Made by a program: the position numbers and the translations under genes
NCBI GenBank assembly: GCA_016712145.1
Contig: JADJRO010000003.1
Coordinates: 434,001-498,000, forward strand
Direction: 5' to 3'
DNA length: 64,000 nucleotides
DNA from: Saprospiraceae bacterium
GTDB lineage: Bacteria; Bacteroidota; Bacteroidia; Chitinophagales; Saprospiraceae
Notes under the pieces: model-generated
The model's input: only the letters and a program-made list of their open reading frames with translations
Databases searched by the model: none
What the model was told of the DNA's origin: nothing
Part shown: positions 27,747 to 36,759 of the stretch, piece by piece
Layout: each line of letters begins with the position of its first letter
How positions within the stretch are numbered: the stretch's first letter is position 1

Positions 27747-29469
27747 TCAATAAAAAAAACAGGGCAAGCACACTAAATATCAAACAAACGTAAGCAATCA
27801 AATCGCCTGTTTTAGAATAAATTGTCTCATAGCTTGAAAATGCCATTGAGTTTGTAATGCTTCCTTGTGTTCCATATGCAAGTTGATGGCTGATATCTCC
27901 GCGAGCATTTACAAAACAGGAAATTCCCGTATTTGCACATCGGGCGATTGGTCTTCGGAATTCAATGGCACGCAGAGCTCCAAAAGCAAGGTGTTGTTTA
28001 TGTCCTGGTGTATTATCCCACCACCCATCATTTGTCATAATAAAAATCGCTTGGGCACCTTTCCGGATATAGTCGCCTACAAAATTTCCATAAATAGATT
28101 CATAACAGATAACGGGTGCGATGGAAAGCGATTGATTGTTAAATACAGAACGCTCTTTTTGAATTCCTAAGCCATGTACAGAACCACCAAGTTTATCTAC
28201 AATAGGCTTTAGAAAAGGTAATAATTTGCGATAAGGGAAGGTTTCAACTCCAGGGACTAATTTAGATTTTACATAAACAGGAATTTCACTTGAATCAGAT
28301 TGTAATTGGATTGCACTGTTTTGAATTTCATAATATCGTGGAAATCCACCGCGTTTATTTTCTCTGGCAGCTGCAGTCAAGGGCTCCCCCTCCTTAAATG
28401 GTTTAAGCGTGGTCAATCCTGTAACCAGGCACATGTCAGACCCCTTGCCAATAATTTCTTTCATTCGCTGTATCCGCCAGTCGGTATCAAAATGATCGAT
28501 TTGGATATATTCAAAACTGGTTTCCGGCCAGATTAGATAGTTAGTATTGGAGCTACAGGCAGTTTTAGATAACGCTTCAAACCGTTGCATTTGTTCTCGT
28601 TGATCGATGGAGAATTTTTCAAAATGGGGTTCATAATTGGGCTGAATGATCCCAACCTCAATATTTTTTCCATTTAAATTGACCCGATCGTATTTATAGT
28701 ATCCTATCCAAACAGGAATTAGAATTAATAAGATCGCGCCAGGGATATAAGCCCAATTCCATGTATTATTTTGATATGATTTAGAAAATAGAAGATTGAC
28801 TAATAAAATCCACAAGCTGCCCCCAAAAGTGCCTGTGCAATCATACCACTGAATCCATTTTGGATAAAATGCAAAGCCATTTCCAAGGCTTAACCAAGGC
28901 CAGGAAATCTCCCAACTTTGATGCACCCATTCAAAACTGATCCAAAAAAACAGTAATGAAAATCCTATTATTTTTGGAAAATACCTTTCAAATACAACCG
29001 AGGCGCACCAGGGAATGGTCATAAAAAAGCTGTTTAGCAAAATGGCAACAAAACCCGGAATCAATGCAGCATTGGCAACCCAATAGGTGGCACAAATATT
29101 CCAGACCATAAATGCATTAAATGCATAGGCTCCATGGATCAACAGCCTGGGTCTTATAGCTCGGTTTTCAAGATTTGATTTTAATAGCAATAGTGGAATG
29201 AAACCAATAAAAAGTAGCGGACTGTCATAAACAAAGGCCTTTCCTAATAAAATTCCCGAAAGTAAACTCAGCCAAATCCCGGATTGATTTTGAAACAGCG
29301 ACTTCGAATAGATAAGCAATCCAAAAATTATACTAAACCATAATGGAAGGATTAAGATTAATGGGAAATTGCCCCAAAAGGTATGCCCAATCATAAAATT
29401 GGCTGCAAAAACCACCAGAATGATGGAGCTTACTAATAATATACCGATTTTAAATTTTGAAATATGCAT
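27709..29469 (-). CDS. lnt: Apolipoprotein N-acyltransferase
   Basis: Lnt adds the third acyl chain to the N-terminal cysteine of lipoproteins in the inner membrane. The 586-residue protein has about eight membrane helices (about 10-255) and a nitrilase domain (about 268-540) with the catalytic triad visible as IWPETSFE (Glu316), a lysine in VYVKSKLVPGVE (401 or 403) and APVICYES (Cys455). A C-terminal membrane helix follows (about 557-580). It is longer than the E. coli enzyme (512), mostly at the N-terminus. The end overlaps the convergent PGI/PMI gene by 38 bases. The window encodes several lipoproteins that would be its substrates. Confidence 0.93.
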   Translation of the reverse strand: MHISKFKIGILLVSSIILVVFAANFMIGHTFWGNFPLILILPLWFSIIFGLLIYSKSLFQNQSGIWLSLLSGILLGKAFVYDSPLLFIGFIPLLLLKSNLENRAIRPRLLIHGAYAFNAFMVWNICATYWVANAALIPGFVAILLNSFFMTIPWCASVVFERYFPKIIGFSLLFFWISFEWVHQSWEISWPWLSLGNGFAFYPKWIQWYDCTGTFGGSLWILLVNLLFSKSYQNNTWNWAYIPGAILLILIPVWIGYYKYDRVNLNGKNIEVGIIQPNYEPHFEKFSIDQREQMQRFEALSKTACSSNTNYLIWPETSFEYIQIDHFDTDWRIQRMKEIIGKGSDMCLVTGLTTLKPFKEGEPLTAAARENKRGGFPRYYEIQNSAIQLQSDSSEIPVYVKSKLVPGVETFPYRKLLPFLKPIVDKLGGSVHGLGIQKERSVFNNQSLSIAPVICYESIYGNFVGDYIRKGAQAIFIMTNDGWWDNTPGHKQHLAFGALRAIEFRRPIARCANTGISCFVNARGDISHQLAYGTQGSITNSMAFSSYETIYSKTGDLIAYVCLIFSVLALFFLLTIVLQVRFLKNR

Positions 29470-29592
29470 AAATTCTTGCGCGGCAAGTTAATACATTTTG
29501 AAAATTATGCGATTATTAATTGATTATCAATAAGTTAGAATAAATTCGGTCTTGAAAATCTAAATTCTTTCTTTAAATTCAAGGATAAAATG

Positions 29593-29600
29593 TAACTTTG
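29593..29600 (+). promoter_or_regulatory. Putative -7 box for rpmE2
   Basis: TAACTTTG followed by C is an exact TAnnTTTG match, 19 bases before the L31 ATG. Confidence 0.45.
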
Positions 29601-29619
29601 CATTCCAAATTTTCAAAAA

Positions 29620-29883
29620 ATGAAAAAAGATATACATCCGGCTGGTTACCGATTTGTGGTTTTTAAGGACTTTTCTTGTAATGAAGCCTTTTTAACCCGC
29701 TCTTGTACTGCAACAAAAGAAACCATCGTATGGGAAGATGGGAAAGAATACCCTTTAATTCGTTTGGAAATTAGTTCTAAATCCCACCCGTTCTTTACCG
29801 GTAAAATGAAGTTCATTGATACTGCTGGACGGATTGACAAATTCAATAAAAAATTTGCAAGCACAAAATTCGCAAAAAGTTAA
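29620..29883 (+). CDS. rpmE2: 50S ribosomal protein L31 type B
   Basis: This 87-residue ribosomal protein is the non-zinc (type B) L31. It has the family's start KKDIHPAGYRFVVFKD, the central EDGKEYPLIRLEISSKSHPF and FTGKMKFIDTAGRIDKFNKK. The zinc-ribbon cysteines of type A are absent; the two Cys present (FSCNEAF and SCTATK) are not in the zinc arrangement. A terminator hairpin follows immediately at 29887. Confidence 0.97.
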   Translation: MKKDIHPAGYRFVVFKDFSCNEAFLTRSCTATKETIVWEDGKEYPLIRLEISSKSHPFFTGKMKFIDTAGRIDKFNKKFASTKFAKS

Positions 29884-29886
29884 TAA

Positions 29887-29915
29887 TTTAAACCCCGCCA
29901 AAAGCGGGGTTTAAA
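29887..29915 (+). terminator. Intrinsic terminator after rpmE2
   Basis: A 12-bp stem (core ACCCCGC / GCGGGGT) with loop CAAAA lies 4 bases after the L31 stop codon and ends 5 bases before the ATG of the GlmU-like gene. The T-run is weak on the plus strand (TTTAAAATTT), so read-through is possible. Confidence 0.75.
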
Positions 29916-29919
29916 ATTT

Positions 29920-31131
29920 ATGGACACTAGGAATTTAATCTTTGTTGAACCCGATCATCGGGATAGTTTGAAACCATTTTCATGGGCCAGACCTGTTTCC
30001 AGTTTTAGAATTGGCATTTTAACCATTGCTGAAAAATGGGAACGGAGCTTGAATGCAAAATCGTCCAATTTTATTCCAGGATATTTGCAGGATAAATTTA
30101 AATGCCAGATTGAAGCTGACAATCTATTAATCAAATCACATTGCATTCCAAATCAAGCCCTGCTTCAATTAGTAAATCAATTGAAAACCGGAGAATCCAT
30201 CCGTTGTGATGAAGATTGGATAGCCGCTCGATTGTCTGATCATCAATGTGAAGATTTTTTAAACAATCCGGATTCCTTCAATTTATCTGGATCCATTGCA
30301 GCATCTGAGCAATTAAGTTTATTGATGAATCTTTGGGAGATTTTTCAATGGAACGATACCGAATTAAAAAGTGATTTTAATTTAATATGTAATGGACGCA
30401 AATCTCAATCATTGGATAATTCCAATCGATTGATAGGAAATTCAATTTTTATTGAAGAGGGAGCTGTGATATCCCACAGTGTGATCAATACAAATACCGG
30501 ACCGGTATATATTGGAAAGGATGCTGAAATCATGGAAGGATGTATGATACGTGGAAGTTTGGCCGTATTGGAAAAATCTCAGCTTAAAATGGGTTCAAAA
30601 ATTTATGGAGCAACTACCATTGGTCCGGAATCAAGAGTTGGCGGGGAGCTCAATAATGTTATAATTCAAGGATTTTCAAATAAAGCACACGATGGATTTT
30701 TAGGAAACAGTGTCATAGGGGAATGGTGTAATTTGGGTGCAGACAGTAACAATTCTAATTTGAAAAATAATTATGAAGAAGTAAAAATCTGGAATTATTC
30801 AACAAAACGCTTTATTAAAACGAATTCATTATTTTGTGGATTGATGATGGGCGATCATGCTAAATGTGGAATCAATACGATGTTTAATACAGCTACTGTA
30901 GTTGGTTATGGAGCGAATGTATTTGGAGATGGATTCCCAAGACAATATATCCCTGAATTTTCATGGGGAGGCGCATCCGGTTTTTCAACGTTTAAACTAG
31001 AGAAGTTTTTTCAAACAGCGATGGCTTCCATGAGCAGACGTGTACAAGAGTTTAACGAAATTGATCAGAATATTTCTAAAGAGATCTTTGCTTTAAGCCA
31101 ATCAGTCAGAACATGGGATAAACAGGATTGA
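29920..31131 (+). CDS. GlmU-family putative sugar nucleotidyltransferase/acyltransferase
   Basis: This 403-residue protein matches the Bacteroidota-type GlmU-family group: an N-terminal domain related to nucleotidyltransferases (starting NLIFVEPDHRDSLKPFSWARPVSSFRIG is typical, about 5-190) and a left-handed beta-helix of hexapeptide repeats (about 170-350) with GNSIFIEEGAVISHS, GPVYIGKDAEIMEG and GAIIGPESRVGGE-like turns. It probably acts on UDP-GlcNAc-type sugars, but the N-terminal half lacks an obvious classical LxxGxGTRM motif, so activity is uncertain. The promoter is probably that of rpmE2 or lies in the 36-base gap. Confidence 0.8.
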   Translation: MDTRNLIFVEPDHRDSLKPFSWARPVSSFRIGILTIAEKWERSLNAKSSNFIPGYLQDKFKCQIEADNLLIKSHCIPNQALLQLVNQLKTGESIRCDEDWIAARLSDHQCEDFLNNPDSFNLSGSIAASEQLSLLMNLWEIFQWNDTELKSDFNLICNGRKSQSLDNSNRLIGNSIFIEEGAVISHSVINTNTGPVYIGKDAEIMEGCMIRGSLAVLEKSQLKMGSKIYGATTIGPESRVGGELNNVIIQGFSNKAHDGFLGNSVIGEWCNLGADSNNSNLKNNYEEVKIWNYSTKRFIKTNSLFCGLMMGDHAKCGINTMFNTATVVGYGANVFGDGFPRQYIPEFSWGGASGFSTFKLEKFFQTAMASMSRRVQEFNEIDQNISKEIFALSQSVRTWDKQD

Positions 31132-31185
31132 CCATAAGCGCAAAGAACCGATTTTAATATTGTAGCAATTATTAGAAATTAAATC

Positions 31186-31857
31186 ATGTTTAAATTAAAG
31201 TACTACTTAAGTTTTTTATTTGATGTACTGCTTGAACAACATGAAACTCCTATTAATCCGGTTTTAAAATTATATCTCTCTCAAGGACAGCTTAAATTGG
31301 TATCATCAAATGCCGTTTATTCTTATGGTAATCATTACTATAATTTCAGAGATAGCTTTTCCATTATGCATTTAGACCAGTTTGATTTAAAAGATATACT
31401 TATATTGGGTTTAGGTACTGGAAGTATTTTACAAATACTCGAACAAAAATTTAAGATACATGCTGCATTTGATGCCGTTGAAATAGACCCGGTAATCGTT
31501 TCTGTTTTTGAAAAGTACAAACACGAAATTTCTAATAATTCATGTAAGATCTATTTGAAAGATGCTTTGGAATTTATGAATTCAAATCATAAGACATACG
31601 ATTTAATTTGTATGGATATTTTTAATGACCGAACTGTTCCTGAACAATTTGAAACCATTGATTTTTTAAATTCATTAAAAAATTCATTAACAGATCGAGG
31701 TATATTAATTTATAACCGAATCAATTATAACGGAATGGATCAGGATAAAAATGAACTATTTTTTAAATTGTTTGAAGGGGTATTTCCAAATGCAGGGATT
31801 ATTAAATTGGATTTTAACTGGATGTTTGTTGTTAAACCTGGTGACTTATTAAATTAA
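31186..31857 (+). CDS. Spermidine synthase-like methyltransferase-fold protein
   Basis: This 223-residue Rossmann-fold protein resembles polyamine aminopropyltransferases. The SAM/dcSAM site is ILGLGTGSILQILEQ (about 70-84) followed by AVEIDPVIV (about 98-106), and the acidic loop is LICMDIFNDRTVPE (about 140-153). The acidic residues expected for aminopropyl transfer are only partly present, so it may be a related enzyme rather than true SpeE. It follows the GlmU-like gene by 54 bases on the same strand. Confidence 0.72.
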   Translation: MFKLKYYLSFLFDVLLEQHETPINPVLKLYLSQGQLKLVSSNAVYSYGNHYYNFRDSFSIMHLDQFDLKDILILGLGTGSILQILEQKFKIHAAFDAVEIDPVIVSVFEKYKHEISNNSCKIYLKDALEFMNSNHKTYDLICMDIFNDRTVPEQFETIDFLNSLKNSLTDRGILIYNRINYNGMDQDKNELFFKLFEGVFPNAGIIKLDFNWMFVVKPGDLLN

Positions 31858-32176
31858 GACGAGAACCCAATTGAATATTAAAGCTTGAACGCATTCTATA
31901 CTGCAATACATGTTATCGATTAAAATAGGCAAATGCTATTTAAAAGTTAGTATAATAAAAGGGTATAATTGGATCATAGCATACAGCAATAGCCCATTCT
32001 TTACCGTTTTGAATTCCGATCAGCTTAAATGGAACACATAGTTCAATTAAACTGAGGGATGTCAACAAAAAAGATAGTTCCCGAGAATATTAAATGATTT
32101 TACAATTTACTGTAAGTGGTTCCTATGAGATGTAAAAGAAAATTGCAATAGAAAAATAGCAGGATGCTATTGAATG
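31858..32176. other. Intergenic region between convergent genes
   Basis: This 319-base AT-rich gap contains no plausible gene. Only one small hairpin next to the GH20 stop codon is notable. Confidence 0.6.
32155..32171 (-). terminator. Small hairpin terminator for GH20 gene
   Basis: On the minus strand, 6 bases after the GH20 stop, AATAGC-ATCCT-GCTATT forms a 6-bp stem followed by TTTTCT. Confidence 0.45.
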
Positions 32177-34486
32177 TTATCTAATTTCAATTTCCCCAAC
32201 AAATAACCAGGCTTTATGTCCTGCACCATTTTGATTGCCTTCTATCATTCCGTGATTTCTAACTTTGATCTGGATATAACGTGCAAATACATGTTCTAAT
32301 GGAATAAAGGGTTGAATGTGTTTTGATTCCGTTTCATTGATTTGATAAAATACCGGAGTACTAAAATGGACACCATCCAGGCTGGTTGAAATTTCCAAAT
32401 CTTTTGGTCTGTAGATCCATGCAGTCGGGTCGTGGTAAAATTGAATTTTTACAGATTTAAGTGAGTCAATTTTATCTATATCAATAAGTGCTGTAAAATC
32501 TTGTCCTTCAAGCCCAACCCACTCGGGTCCTCCATACCGTTTGTGAGGCGCTTCGATTCCATTTACCAGGCATTGAGTTCCACCTTGAAAATATTTTAAT
32601 GCAGGTGTTTCGGTTAGCTTGATTGTTTTACCACAAGCCATATGATTTTTAAAATCAATTAATAAGGGCTTTCCGAGTGATTTGTTAGTCAACTGATACC
32701 ATGCTTTAAATTGAATGTCTTTATTTAAAACAAAGCTATCTTGTTTTAAATATTCAGCAACTTTGTCTCCGCCACGCTCAGACTCAACCAGTATTTTTCC
32801 TTCAATAGGTGGTTTTTGAAATATCAATACAACCCCATTTTGTGACGGAATGGTAGTATAATCGATATCGAGAACGCCCTGTGTGATCGTCATGTTTTTA
32901 CTTTTAAACCAAGGGACATGAAATTGCAAGCGGTTTAAAAAACTACTGTAGTTTTTGGTGGTTTCAGCACTCCAGTTTACTTCAGCTAATGCCAGCGCTC
33001 TGGGATAACTCATGTACAAAACCTGATCTTCTGTTGGCATATATTCAGTCCACACATTGCCTTGAGCTCCTAGAATGTAATTTTTATCTCCAGGTTTCAG
33101 ACTATCCGGTATTACTTGAAAGGAATAGGTTTTCTTAAGAGAGGTATATCCACCTATCGCTAAGGGTTCGCTCGATTGCATTGATTGATAATGATCAAAA
33201 TAACAATGACTTCCTGGGCACATAATTACAGGATGCTTTTGCTTTGCAGCTGCAATTCCACCTTCAACTCCCCGCCAAGACATAACGGTTGCATTTGGAG
33301 CAAGACCGCCTTCCAAAATTTCATCCCAACCGATTATTTGTTTTCCTTTAGAATTGATAAATTTTTCAATTTGACGGATGAAATAACTTTGGAGCTCTTC
33401 TTCTGATTTTAGATTATTTCTACGTTTTACTGATTGGCATTGTTCACAGGCTTTCCAATTTTCTTTCAGACACTCATCGCCACCGATGTGGATGTACTTT
33501 CCTGGAAATAAATCGCAAACTTCATTTAATATTTCTTTTAAAAACCATAAACTGGTATCTTTTGTACAATAAATTCCCGAATCAAATACTCCCCAGGAAT
33601 TAGCAACAGAAGACGGGAGCCCTTTACAACTATATTCAGGATATGCAGCCAATGCAGCTGCACTGTGTCCTGGCATTTCAATTTCAGGAATTACAGTAAT
33701 AAATCGTTCTTTTGCATATTGAATAATTTCTTTTACCTGGTCTTGTGTATAAAAACCACCATAACGGCTTGTATCAAATTTTTGAGGACGATCTCCAGGT
33801 TTTCCAATCAGGGTTCCTTTTCGATATGCACCAACGTCTGTTAAATTTGGAAATTTTTTTATTTCAATTCGCCAACCTTGATCATCGGTCAAGTGCCAGT
33901 GAAAATAATTGTATTTAAATCTAGCCATTAGATCCAGATAATTTTTAACAAAAGATACTGGAAAGAAATGTCTTGAAACATCTAAGTGCATTCCTCTGTA
34001 TGGAAATCGAGGTTCGTCTTCTATAATGCAATAAGGTAAAAGATTGGCATCTCGATTTGTATTTTCATTCAATTGTACAATTTGATTTAATGTTTGTAAG
34101 GCATAAAACCATCCCCGATCTTGACTTGCTTGAATCCAGATACCATTTTTAGTAATATGCATTTTATAATATTCCGGTTTATCAGGAATTGAAATCAGAC
34201 TGAGCGTAATACTTTTGGATTTTTGAACGATGGTCCCTTTGACCTTTTTTACTGGCAATTCCGGTAATCCCAATAAATTTTGAATTCCTCGTCCAATTTT
34301 AAGTGCATTTTCGGCTTTTGAAGGGATAATAATTTGCTTAAGTGAGGATGCTTCAAAATAACCACCTACGATCTGTTCTGATTTTGGTTTTGGAATTAGA
34401 GGAAGTTCTTTTATTGCGCCTACTTGGGCATTGATAAAGACTAAATTATAAATTAGAAAAAAGTATAATGTGAATAGATAGTTCAT
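32177..34486 (-). CDS. Beta-N-acetylhexosaminidase, GH20
   Basis: This 769-residue exported enzyme should remove terminal beta-linked GlcNAc or GalNAc. It has a signal peptide (1-20, ending FINAQ), a GH20b domain (about 25-150), the GH20 barrel (about 160-520) with the catalytic Asp-Glu pair in HIGGDE (Asp337-Glu338) and the substrate motifs FHWHLTDDQGWR and EIEMPGHS, and a C-terminal region of about 230 residues including an F5/8-type-like end (VGEIEIR). That terminal segment resembles the end of the GH92 protein nearby (FMDEIIIR). There is no T9SS domain. It likely works with the GH92 and glycosylasparaginase genes at 36.7-40.7 kb in glycoprotein degradation. Confidence 0.95.
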   Translation of the reverse strand: MNYLFTLYFFLIYNLVFINAQVGAIKELPLIPKPKSEQIVGGYFEASSLKQIIIPSKAENALKIGRGIQNLLGLPELPVKKVKGTIVQKSKSITLSLISIPDKPEYYKMHITKNGIWIQASQDRGWFYALQTLNQIVQLNENTNRDANLLPYCIIEDEPRFPYRGMHLDVSRHFFPVSFVKNYLDLMARFKYNYFHWHLTDDQGWRIEIKKFPNLTDVGAYRKGTLIGKPGDRPQKFDTSRYGGFYTQDQVKEIIQYAKERFITVIPEIEMPGHSAAALAAYPEYSCKGLPSSVANSWGVFDSGIYCTKDTSLWFLKEILNEVCDLFPGKYIHIGGDECLKENWKACEQCQSVKRRNNLKSEEELQSYFIRQIEKFINSKGKQIIGWDEILEGGLAPNATVMSWRGVEGGIAAAKQKHPVIMCPGSHCYFDHYQSMQSSEPLAIGGYTSLKKTYSFQVIPDSLKPGDKNYILGAQGNVWTEYMPTEDQVLYMSYPRALALAEVNWSAETTKNYSSFLNRLQFHVPWFKSKNMTITQGVLDIDYTTIPSQNGVVLIFQKPPIEGKILVESERGGDKVAEYLKQDSFVLNKDIQFKAWYQLTNKSLGKPLLIDFKNHMACGKTIKLTETPALKYFQGGTQCLVNGIEAPHKRYGGPEWVGLEGQDFTALIDIDKIDSLKSVKIQFYHDPTAWIYRPKDLEISTSLDGVHFSTPVFYQINETESKHIQPFIPLEHVFARYIQIKVRNHGMIEGNQNGAGHKAWLFVGEIEIR

Positions 34487-34790
34487 GACTAAAAATAGGA
34501 CTGCGAAATTAGGACTTACAACTCAAGAAAAATCAATTTATTGTGTAATTCTACATTCCGAAACGCAATTTTTAGTTTAAAGAGCTATTGTAGGGAGTGC
34601 GGATAGTGCCCTGAAGAACGATCGTAAATGCCTCTAGTCTTATTATTTGCTCATATTTTAAGGGAAATTTTACCATCTCAGCGGAATGTGTGATTGGATT
34701 CGATTTTTAGAGTGCTAGATTTATTCATAGTATCTAGCTAAGCAATTTGCTTTTACCTTTGCAAGCCCAAACCAGTTAAATTTAGAATAC
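34487..34790. other. Divergent intergenic region GH20 / membrane TPR-like gene
   Basis: This 304-base region contains promoter-like boxes for both directions: TAATTTCG on the minus strand at 34504-34511 (one mismatch) and TACCTTTG on the plus strand at 34754-34761. Nothing else is recognised. Confidence 0.5.
34754..34761 (+). promoter_or_regulatory. Putative -7 box for membrane TPR-like gene
   Basis: TACCTTTG followed by CA is an exact TAnnTTTG match, 29 bases before the ATG at 34791. Confidence 0.4.
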
Positions 34791-35396
34791 ATGTTTACAA
34801 TCAATATATATCTAAAATTTGCATTGATTGCATTGTTTTTGGGCGGCGGTATTTTGTTAGCCTTTACAATCAGCTTTTGGTATGCATTGCCTTTAATCCT
34901 TATAGGCCTTGGCTTATTAGCCAGTTATATTTTTCTGGGTACAATTCAGTCAGCAGCTTTAATGATGCAAAAAATGGATTTTGATGCTTGCGAACAACGA
35001 TTAGCCCTAACGTTCAAACCAAATTGGTTGTATGTAACCAATCGTGCTTATTATTTTTTAATAAAAGGTTCCATCGCAATTCAACGCAATCAAGCAGAAG
35101 ATGCAGAAATGTGGTTTAATAAAGCACAAAGTCTGAAATTACCCTCTGATAATGAGCGCGCCATGATACTCATTCAAATGATTAATATTCATTTAACCAA
35201 AAATAGAATCACACAGGCTAATAATGCGTATCGTGAATTAAAAAAATTAAACCTGACCACCGATATGTTTAAAGATCAAATTAAAATGATCGATGACGTA
35301 ATGAAACAACAAGGCCGTATGAAAATGGCAGGTCAAATGGACCAAAGAATGATGTTTCGACCTGGTGGAAAACGAAAAATGCCACGAATCAGATAG
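34791..35396 (+). CDS. Membrane protein with TPR-like C-terminal domain, unknown function
   Basis: This 201-residue protein has two N-terminal membrane helices (about 5-27 and 29-55) and a helical, TPR-like cytoplasmic or periplasmic region (about 60-165, with SIAIQRNQAEDAEMWFNKAQ resembling a TPR helix pair). The C-terminus is rich in Met, Arg and Lys (MDQRMMFRPGGKRKMPR). I do not recognise a family with a known role. It is followed by the repeat region. Confidence 0.7.
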   Translation: MFTINIYLKFALIALFLGGGILLAFTISFWYALPLILIGLGLLASYIFLGTIQSAALMMQKMDFDACEQRLALTFKPNWLYVTNRAYYFLIKGSIAIQRNQAEDAEMWFNKAQSLKLPSDNERAMILIQMINIHLTKNRITQANNAYRELKKLNLTTDMFKDQIKMIDDVMKQQGRMKMAGQMDQRMMFRPGGKRKMPRIR

Positions 35397-35516
35397 AATT
35401 AATTACGAATGACGAATGACGAATTACGGATTACGAATTACGGATTACGGATTACGGATTTCGAATTGCTGATTTCGAATTCAATTCGTAATCCGTAATT
35501 GAAAATTCGTAATTAA
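35387..35516. repeat. Hairpin-forming CGAATTACGGATTAC repeat, copy 1
   Basis: A left arm of 7-bp units (GAATGAC, GAATTAC, GGATTAC) is followed by an opposite-orientation arm (AATTCGTAATCCGTAATT), so the transcript would fold into a long hairpin. It begins inside the last codons and stop of the TPR-like gene (ATCAGATAG). A second copy lies at 35624. Confidence 0.8.
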
Positions 35517-35623
35517 CAACCGGCATTTCCTTGTACACAGAGTCGCAACGCCCATTTTCAATATTAAAATCAAAAAATAGGATCTTACACGATTCGTTTT
35601 TAAAAATTCCAAAAAGCAAGATA

Positions 35624-35723
35624 ATCAGATAGAATTAATTACGAATTACGAATTACGAATTACGGATTACGAATTGCTGATTTCGAAATCAATTCGTAAT
35701 CCGTAATTGAAAATTCGTAATTA
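35624..35723. repeat. Hairpin-forming CGAATTACGGATTAC repeat, copy 2
   Basis: This is a near-duplicate of copy 1, starting with the same AATCAGATAGAATTAATTACG and ending just before the LpxL-like stop codon. The spacer between copies (35517-35623) shows no gene. Confidence 0.8.
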
Positions 35724-36596
35724 TCAATCTCCCTTCCTCTTATGTTTCCACCTCCTATGTGTCCATAACCAATTACCTGGTGCATCTTGAATGTTTTGCT
35801 CTACCGCAGCCATATACATTTGAGTCAATTGTCCGGGAGCTAACAATTCAGCTTGTTCAGTTAATAAAGAAAAGCTCATAGTATAATATCCTTTCTTAAT
35901 TCGCTTGATTGATCCAAAAATTACAGGTAACTTATACTGTTTTGCATATTTTTCTATGCCATGCAAACAGGCCGTTTCCTGATTTAGAAATCGAGTCCAT
36001 ATTGCATCTTTTATGTTCGAAGGGTTTTGATCACCCATTAAAAGTATTATTTTTCCTTTAGGAATTTCTTCAACAATGAGACGCGTTTCTCGAGTTGATA
36101 AAAGTTGAATCGTTGATTTAGCTCGAAGTGTGTTGATGTAGTGATTTAAATAATCATTTTTTATTTGTTTATAGATTCCAATGCTTTTGTTTTTGAAATA
36201 ATAACCAAATTGCAAAACGGCCCATTCCCAATTTCCAATATGTCCATTGGCTACAATTACAGATTGATTGTTGTTGATATATTTTAATATTAGCTCTGCC
36301 TGTTGAAATTTAAATCTTTCGTTTAAGCTTGCTTCATTAAAACTTAGTCCCTTGATACCTTCAACCGTAATTTCAGTTAAATTTCGATACGTATCTTTTG
36401 TAATTGTATCCAATTTACTCTTTGATAAACCAATGTAACTATTGATTAGGTTATTTTTAACTACCGTACGTCGATATCTAATCAGATAGTATAAAATAAA
36501 ATACAAGACCTTGCTAAAAATATAAATTGCATTATAAGGAATTAAACTAAAAACTTGAATAATTGATCTTATGACTAAGTAAATGGGTCGCCGCAT
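35724..36596 (-). CDS. Lysophospholipid / lipid A acyltransferase (LpxL/HtrB family)
   Basis: This 290-residue inner-membrane protein belongs to the Lip_A_acyltrans family, which adds a secondary acyl chain to Kdo-lipid A. It has an N-terminal membrane helix (about 10-36) and the H(X4)E catalytic motif in NGHIGNWEWA. The following PKGKIILLMGDQNP-like segment (GDQNPSN) and CLHGIEKYAKQYKLPVIFG are also typical. Bacteroidota carry one such enzyme in place of separate LpxL/LpxM. The gene is isolated, with the repeat block at its 3' end. Confidence 0.9.
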   Translation of the reverse strand: MRRPIYLVIRSIIQVFSLIPYNAIYIFSKVLYFILYYLIRYRRTVVKNNLINSYIGLSKSKLDTITKDTYRNLTEITVEGIKGLSFNEASLNERFKFQQAELILKYINNNQSVIVANGHIGNWEWAVLQFGYYFKNKSIGIYKQIKNDYLNHYINTLRAKSTIQLLSTRETRLIVEEIPKGKIILLMGDQNPSNIKDAIWTRFLNQETACLHGIEKYAKQYKLPVIFGSIKRIKKGYYTMSFSLLTEQAELLAPGQLTQMYMAAVEQNIQDAPGNWLWTHRRWKHKRKGD

Positions 36597-36759
36597 ATGG
36601 ATGTAAATTTAGTAATAAAACGGGTCTTTGCGCTCATGTTAAATTGGGTAAATTTTATCGATTGTCAATGAAATAAACAAGCCAAGCTTCTAAGATTGAA
36701 AATACATTCCAGATTGACTTATATTTGAGAATCCAATTGGAAATAAAATAAATTCGTGA

